Of a stretch of DNA of 64,000 nucleotides, positions 60,116 through 64,000 are shown piece after piece. The position numbers and the translations under genes were made by a program. Every line of letters begins with the position of its first letter. The stretch's first letter is position 1. Below the pieces are notes generated by a model. The model was not told the DNA's origin and searched no databases. It saw nothing but the letters and a program-made list of their open reading frames with translations. The DNA is from Nocardioides alkalitolerans (GTDB taxonomy: Bacteria; Actinomycetota; Actinomycetes; Propionibacteriales; Nocardioidaceae), in contig CP116227.1 in the NCBI GenBank assembly GCA_038184435.1, positions 620,001 to 684,000 on the forward strand, read 5' to 3'.

Positions 60116-60961
60116 TCACGGCGCCAGGCGCTCCTCGCCGGCGTACACGGTGAGGCGGTCCCCGCGGGAGAAGCCCACGAGGGTGAGCCCGCTGCGGCGG
60201 GCGAGGTCGACCGCGAGCGAGGACGGGGCGCTGACGGCGGCGAGCACCGGGATGCCGGCCATGACCGCCTTCTGCGCGAGCTCGAAGGACGCGCGGCCGC
60301 TGACCTGGAGCACGGTGCCCCGCAGGGGCAGGAGCCCGTTGCGGAGGCTCCAGCCCACCACCTTGTCGACGGCGTTGTGGCGCCCGACGTCCTCGCGGAC
60401 CACCAGCGTGGTGCCGTCGGCGCGGAAGAGGCCGGCCGCGTGCACGCCGCCGGTGCGGTCGAAGTCGCGCTGCTCGGCGCGCAGCTTCTCCGGCAGGCTC
60501 GCCAGCAGGGCCGTCGGGATCCGCGTGTCGTCGCTGGTCAGGTCGTGCGACGACGTGGTCTCGACGGCGTCGATCGACGCGACCCCGCAGATGCCGCAGG
60601 CGCTCGTGCCGTCGACGTGCCGCTCGCGGTGCCGGGACGCCTCGAGGGCGGCGGGGGAGACCGCGGCGTCGACCACGTTGTAGGTCTGCAGGCCGTCGGG
60701 ACCGAGGCCCGCGCAGTAGCGCAGCGCCGTCAGGTCGGTGCCCGCGCGCACGACGCCGTCGCCGACGAGGAAGCCCGCGACCAGGTCGAAGTCGTCGCCG
60801 GGGGTGCGCATGGTGACGGCGTAGGAGCTGCCGCCGACGCGCATCTCCAGCGGTTCCTCGACGGCGAGGTGCTCCTCGCGGGTCCTGCTCGCCCCCGGAT
60901 CACCGGCCTCACCGGGGGTGACCCGCCGCGCGCGCACCCGCTTGACCCGCTTCCCCGCCAT
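60116..60961 (-). CDS. fdhD: Formate dehydrogenase accessory sulfurtransferase FdhD
   Basis: A 281-residue FdhD. The sulfur-relay Cys pair is in TSACGICGVASIDAV (CxxC); other signatures are PGDDFDLVAGFLVGDGVV, TGGVHAAGLF, REDVGRHNAVDKVVGW and VSGRASFELAQKAVMAGIPVLAAVSAPSSLAVDLA. FdhD passes sulfur from the cysteine desulfurase to the Mo-bis-MGD cofactor of formate dehydrogenase-type enzymes. No formate dehydrogenase gene is in this window. ATG 60961 has a TAGGGT box at 7 bases. It converges on kdpE with a 13-base gap. Confidence 0.95.
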   Translation of the reverse strand: MAGKRVKRVRARRVTPGEAGDPGASRTREEHLAVEEPLEMRVGGSSYAVTMRTPGDDFDLVAGFLVGDGVVRAGTDLTALRYCAGLGPDGLQTYNVVDAAVSPAALEASRHRERHVDGTSACGICGVASIDAVETTSSHDLTSDDTRIPTALLASLPEKLRAEQRDFDRTGGVHAAGLFRADGTTLVVREDVGRHNAVDKVVGWSLRNGLLPLRGTVLQVSGRASFELAQKAVMAGIPVLAAVSAPSSLAVDLARRSGLTLVGFSRGDRLTVYAGEERLAP

Positions 60962-60968
60962 GACGTCG

Positions 60969-60974
60969 ACCCTA
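60969..60974 (-). promoter_or_regulatory. -10 box TAGGGT of fdhD
   Basis: TAGGGT on the minus strand, 7 bases before ATG 60961. Confidence 0.5.
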
Positions 60975-61039
60975 CGCCCGCCCTTCGGGTGCGGCTCCTC
61001 GGAACCGGCTCTTGACGCACGGGGGCGGACGCCGCATTG

Positions 61040-61057
61040 TTCAACCAGGAGGTTGAA
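61040..61057. promoter_or_regulatory. ArsR operator TTCAACC-N4-GGTTGAA over the ribosome binding site
   Basis: Perfect 7-bp arms (61040-61046 and 61051-61057) around AGGA. The AGGAGG ribosome binding site (61047-61052) lies inside, and the GTG start follows 5 bases later. This is the typical self-operator of SRPBCC-linked ArsR proteins. Confidence 0.7.
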
Positions 61058-61061
61058 TGAA

Positions 61062-61400
61062 GTGGACGACGCACAGCTCGACCAGGCCTTCGCCGCGCTC
61101 AGCGACCCGACCCGCCGCGACATCGTGGCCCGCCTCTGCGACGGCGACGCCACCGTCACCGAGGTGGCCGCGCCGTACGCGATGTCGATCCAGGCCGTCT
61201 CCAAGCACCTCGCGGTGCTGGAGGAGGCGGGCCTCGTGCGACGCACCCCCGTCGGCCGCCAGCGCCGGTGCAGCGTCGAGCCAGCCGCGCTGGGCGCCAT
61301 GACCACCTGGCTCGACCGGCACCGCCGGCTCGTCGAGCGCCGCTTCCGCTCGCTCGACCTGCTGCTCGCCCGCACCGCACCCGAGGAGGACCCGTCATGA
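61062..61400 (+). CDS. ArsR-family regulator of an SRPBCC operon
   Basis: A 112-residue winged-helix repressor: AALSDPTRRDIVARLCDGDATVTEVAAPYAMSIQAVSKHLAVLEEAGLVRR followed by GRQRRCSVEPAAL. There is no Cys metal site, as in the SdpR-like ArsR proteins that pair with an SRPBCC (AHSA1) gene. Start GTG 61062 follows AGGAGG at 9 bases; an ATG at 61057 in another frame is not used. The operator TTCAACC-N4-GGTTGAA lies over the ribosome binding site, suggesting self-repression. The stop overlaps the next ATG by four bases (ATGA). Confidence 0.88.
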   Translation: MDDAQLDQAFAALSDPTRRDIVARLCDGDATVTEVAAPYAMSIQAVSKHLAVLEEAGLVRRTPVGRQRRCSVEPAALGAMTTWLDRHRRLVERRFRSLDLLLARTAPEEDPS

Positions 61401-61897
61401 CCCAGCCCACCACCACGTCGCACCCCGAGGTCGCGATCGTCGCACCCCCCGGCCAGCCCGGCCTCACGATCACCCGCGAGCTCGACGCGGCCCCGGATCG
61501 CGTCTTCGCCGCCCACGTCGACCCCGCGCTCTTCGTGCGGTGGATCGGTCCCGACGACGTCGCCACCGAGGTGCGGTCGTGGGACGCGCGCACGGGCGGT
61601 CACTGGAGCTACGTCGGTCGCCGCGGCGACGAGGAGCTCGGTTTCTTCGGCTCCTTCCACGAGGTGCGTCCCGCGGAGCGGATCGTGCAGACCTTCGCCT
61701 TCGAGGGCGCCGTCGACGCGGTGAGCCTCGACGTGCTGACCCTCGTCCCGCTCCCCGGCGGACGCACCCGGCTGGAGGTGCTCGCCGTCCACACCTCCGT
61801 GGAGGCGCGCGACGCGATGCTCGCCAGCGGCATGGAGCGCGGCGTGGTCCAGGGCTACCGCGCGCTCGACGCGCTCCTCGCGGGCGGCGTCGCGTGA
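61397..61897 (+). CDS. SRPBCC (AHSA1-like) family protein
   Basis: A 166-residue START-like protein: LTITRELDAAPDRVFAAHVDPALFVRWIGPDDVATEVRSWDARTGGHWSYVGRRGDEELGFFGSFHEVRPAERIVQTFAFEG. AHSA1-type SRPBCC proteins form a deep hydrophobic cavity and bind lipids or small molecules; many are encoded behind an ArsR regulator. The ligand is unknown. It overlaps ArsR (ATGA) and the next gene (GTGA at 61894), so the three are one operon. Confidence 0.87.
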   Translation: MTQPTTTSHPEVAIVAPPGQPGLTITRELDAAPDRVFAAHVDPALFVRWIGPDDVATEVRSWDARTGGHWSYVGRRGDEELGFFGSFHEVRPAERIVQTFAFEGAVDAVSLDVLTLVPLPGGRTRLEVLAVHTSVEARDAMLASGMERGVVQGYRALDALLAGGVA

Positions 61898-62457
61898 CCG
61901 GCCCCGCCGGTCCTGCAGCGGCCCACCGCGCCGCCGCCGACCACTTCGGCCGGCTCGTGGCGGGGGTGCGCGACTGGGACGCGTCGTCGCCCGTCCCCGA
62001 GTGGACGGCGCGCGACGTCGTCGACCACCTCGTGACCTGGCTACCGGCCCTCCTCGCGCCCACGGTCACCCTGCCCGCGGGGCCGTCCGCGGCGGACGAC
62101 CCGGTGGCGGCCTGGACCCACCACACGACCGCCGTGCAGGCCTTGCTCGACGATCCGGCCTCCGCCGACCTGGTGCTGCCGAACCCCCACATCGGCGACG
62201 TCCCGGTGCCGGAGGCGGTCGACCGCTTCTACACGAACGACGTGTTCCTCCACTCCTGGGACCTCGCCCGTGCCTTCGGGCAGCAGCACGGCCTCGACGA
62301 GACCCGCTGCGCCGAGGTCCTGGCCGGGATGGAGCCGATGGAGGAGATGCTGCGCGCCAGTGGCCAGTTCGGCCCCCGTCAGCCGGTGGCCGCCGACGCC
62401 CCGGCCTCCGACCGGCTCATGGCGTTCCTCGGCCGCGACCCCGACTGGCGCCCCTAG
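61894..62457 (+). CDS. TIGR03086-family metal-binding (DinB/MDMPI-like) protein
   Basis: A 187-residue four-helix protein: AADHFGRLVAGVRDWDASSPVPEWTARDVVDHLVTWLP, with the His in DVVDHL and a second region TNDVFLHSWDLARAFGQQH. TIGR03086 proteins belong to the DinB/maleylpyruvate-isomerase superfamily and bind a divalent metal through three His residues; thiol-dependent roles, for example with mycothiol, are proposed. The GTG start overlaps the SRPBCC stop. The gene is convergent with the acetoacetate decarboxylase-like gene. Confidence 0.83.
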   Translation: MTGPAGPAAAHRAAADHFGRLVAGVRDWDASSPVPEWTARDVVDHLVTWLPALLAPTVTLPAGPSAADDPVAAWTHHTTAVQALLDDPASADLVLPNPHIGDVPVPEAVDRFYTNDVFLHSWDLARAFGQQHGLDETRCAEVLAGMEPMEEMLRASGQFGPRQPVAADAPASDRLMAFLGRDPDWRP

Positions 62458-62478
62458 CCCGACCGACGGCCGCGACCG

Positions 62479-63120
62479 TCAGCGACCGAACCGCATCGCG
62501 AACCCGTCGACGACGACGCTGCCGCGCGCCCGGGCGCCCGCCAGCCAGCCGAGCGGGCCGTCGGCGGGCGCCGACCAGCTCGCCCGTGCCGGTCGCACGG
62601 ACCGGGCCGAGGCCGCCACCGGCGTCCACACGGTGCGGGCACCCGGCAGCGCCGCCGTGCCGTCCGCCGCGAGCGGCATCGACTGCGCGATGGCGGCGGG
62701 GGCGCGCAGGGGCAGCGGGACGCCGGGCACCCGGCCCGGCCGGAACCGCGCCTCCGCGAGGGCCACGCCGTCGCGGTCGGCGTGGAGCCCGGTCGCGGCG
62801 TCGTCGTCGATCCGGAAGGCGGCGAGCTCCTTCGGCACGCCCCACAGCTCCCGGCCGCCGTCCCGGGAGGCCGGGGAGTCGACCCAGATGTCGGTGATCG
62901 CGAGGCCGACGCGTCGCCCCTGCCGCACGACGACGCCGGCGAGGAGCTCGGCGTACGCCATCTGCCCCGGCGGCCGGTAGTCCACGAACATCGTCAGCGC
63001 GAGCCGCCCCACCGGCCGCACGCCGTCCGGCATCCCGGGCAGCGGCCCCCGCAGCGACCACGCCGTGATCCAGCCGCGACCGGTCAGGTCCCAGGGTTGC
63101 GGCGGGTAGGGAGCGCTCAC
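62479..63120 (-). CDS. Acetoacetate decarboxylase-fold protein
   Basis: A 213-residue acetoacetate decarboxylase-superfamily protein: PYPPQPWDLTGRGWITAWSLRGPLPGMPDGVRP opens, followed by TMFVDYRPPGQMAYAELLAGVVVRQGRRVGLAITDIWVDSPASRDGGRELWGVPKELAAF. The latter block (SRxGGRxLWGxPKxLA) is the family's core around the expected Schiff-base Lys; the Lys in PKEL may be that residue, though decarboxylase activity is unproven. GTG 63120 overlaps the stop of the upstream GMC oxidoreductase (GTGA), so the two genes are one operon with a likely joint substrate. Confidence 0.78.
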   Translation of the reverse strand: MSAPYPPQPWDLTGRGWITAWSLRGPLPGMPDGVRPVGRLALTMFVDYRPPGQMAYAELLAGVVVRQGRRVGLAITDIWVDSPASRDGGRELWGVPKELAAFRIDDDAATGLHADRDGVALAEARFRPGRVPGVPLPLRAPAAIAQSMPLAADGTAALPGARTVWTPVAASARSVRPARASWSAPADGPLGWLAGARARGSVVVDGFAMRFGR

Positions 63121-64000
63121 ACCGACTCCACCGTGCGCGTCGGGCCCAGCCGCAGCGCGGCGGGTGCGCCGGCGGGCACGACCGGGTGGCGGGGTGCGAC
63201 GGGGTCGACCCGCCGGTACGGCGCGCCCAGCGCCGGCCGGGGGTCGGCCTCGCCGCGGTTCGGCCACAGGGAGACCGCCCGCTCGGCCAGGGCCGTGATG
63301 GACAACGACGGGTTGACGCCGAGGTTGGCGCAGACCGCGGCGCCGTCGATGACGTGGAGCCCGGGGTGGCCGTGGACGCGGTGGTAGGGGTCGATGACCC
63401 CCTCCTCCGCGCTGGCGCCCATCCGGCAGCCGCCGATGAAGTGGCCGGTGGTCGGCACGTCGACGAGGTCGTTCCAGGCGCCGGCCGGCTCGCCGTCGAT
63501 CTGCTCGGCGATCCGGCGCGCCAGGGCGTGGCCCTCGGGGATCCAGATCGGGTTCGGCTCGCCCGTGCCGGGCCGTGCGGTCAGGCGCTTCCCCGGCCCG
63601 CGACCGAGCCGCCGGCGACGGAGACCGGTGGTCAGCGAGTTGTCGAGCGACTGCATGACGAGCAGCACGATGGTGCGTTCCGACCAGTGCCGCGGGTCGT
63701 GGAAGGCGAGCAGCGAGCGGCGGTTGCGCCACATCTGGCGCAGCCCGACCCGCCAGCGCAGCACGCCCTCCTCGGGGTCCGCGAGCGTGGCCATGAGCAG
63801 CGCCATCGCGTTCGACCCCGGCCCGTAGCGCACCGGCTCGACGTGGGTCGACTCGTCGAGGTGGATGGACGACGTGATGGCCACGCCCTCGCTGAAGTCC
63901 GTGGTGCCCTCGCGGCCGGAGCGCTTCGCGCGCACCCCGAGGATGGCCTCGGAGTTGGTGCGCGACAGCTCCCCGAGCCGGGCGGAGACGTGGGGGAGCG
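63117..64000 (-). CDS. GMC oxidoreductase, cholesterol-oxidase-like (3' part; N-terminus beyond the window)
   Basis: The minus strand is open through the right edge, giving the C-terminal part (about 294 residues) of a flavoenzyme. RTNSEAILGVRAKRS, the VAITSSIHLDESTHVEPVRYGPGSNAM block, and the C-terminal active site HFIGGCRMGASAEEGVIDPYHRVHGHPGLHVIDGAAVCANLGVNPSLSITALAERAVSLW belong to the GMC/cholesterol-oxidase class. Such enzymes use FAD to oxidise alcohols. The FAD-binding N-terminus is outside the window. A nominal start at 63935 is inside the domain and should not be used. The stop overlaps the acetoacetate decarboxylase-like gene. Confidence 0.85.
   Translation of the reverse strand, partial: LPHVSARLGELSRTNSEAILGVRAKRSGREGTTDFSEGVAITSSIHLDESTHVEPVRYGPGSNAMALLMATLADPEEGVLRWRVGLRQMWRNRRSLLAFHDPRHWSERTIVLLVMQSLDNSLTTGLRRRRLGRGPGKRLTARPGTGEPNPIWIPEGHALARRIAEQIDGEPAGAWNDLVDVPTTGHFIGGCRMGASAEEGVIDPYHRVHGHPGLHVIDGAAVCANLGVNPSLSITALAERAVSLWPNRGEADPRPALGAPYRRVDPVAPRHPVVPAGAPAALRLGPTRTVESV

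Noticed and set aside
63117..63935. A complete 272-residue gene at the right edge
   Set aside because: The frame stays open to 64000 with conserved GMC residues before the nominal start, so it is the 3' part of a longer gene.

Overview
The window is high-GC DNA (roughly 70 percent or more by eye) with GTG starts, four-base ATGA/GTGA gene overlaps and many leaderless promoters. NucS mismatch repair, the GlgE alpha-glucan pathway and a FurA-KatG pair all point to an actinobacterium. A soil member of the Nocardioidaceae or a relative is my inference, not a demonstrated placement. Coding density is very high, no gap between genes exceeds 300 bases, and I see no insertion sequence, phage gene, CRISPR array or rRNA.

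Layout. 1-9.2 kb: the 5' end of an unknown gene, a SelW-like redox protein, cobalamin adenosyltransferase, a STAS protein, MeaA (ethylmalonyl-CoA mutase), ferritin, a D-amino acid oxidase-like enzyme, small DUF952 and WapI-like genes, NucS and an unusually arranged 3-hydroxyacyl-CoA dehydrogenase. 9.2-14.5 kb: two lipoproteins (one GH114-like), an alpha/beta hydrolase, a CGNR regulator divergent from an EamA permease, and a DivIVA-like coiled-coil protein. 14.6-16.9 kb: pxpABC (5-oxoprolinase). 16.9-24.3 kb: methylmalonyl-CoA epimerase divergent from thiolase-MeaB, then a small membrane protein, a PH-domain protein, MarR, a secreted protein, a Ser/Thr kinase and an SDR lacking its catalytic residues. 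24.3-28.3 kb: a YbbN-like protein, a repeat-rich gap, a LysR/EamA divergent pair and a NUDIX protein. 28.3-39.4 kb: glgE-treS-mak-glgB, an ion channel, a GNAT and glgX. 39.6-46.2 kb: a crotonase, etfBA, proA, nadD-rsfS-phosphatase and tRNA-Ala. 46.3-51.1 kb: a membrane sulfite-oxidase-type enzyme, furA-katG and a DUF2945 protein. 51.2-60.1 kb: MscS and kdpFABCDE. 60.1-64 kb: fdhD, an ArsR-SRPBCC-TIGR03086 operon, and an acetoacetate decarboxylase-like gene with the 3' part of a GMC oxidoreductase.

How they fit together. Several genes form parts of a C4/C5 acyl-CoA route, probably the ethylmalonyl-CoA pathway: thiolase, 3-hydroxyacyl-CoA dehydrogenase, crotonase, MeaA, epimerase, the MeaB chaperone, the enzyme that makes adenosylcobalamin, and ETF. 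Crotonyl-CoA carboxylase/reductase is not in the window. The glg cluster converts trehalose through maltose and maltose-1-phosphate into branched alpha-glucan, and GlgX debranches it. kdpFABCDE is a complete high-affinity potassium uptake and sensing unit.

The most striking non-coding signals are four copies of a fixed-geometry 46-bp dyad (GACGTCATGCG, 24 bp, CGCATGACGTC), a run of at least 18 genes starting 6-8 bases after a TANNNT box, and a set of operator-like repeats upstream of meaA, the dehydrogenase, etfB, kdpF, furA and the ArsR gene.
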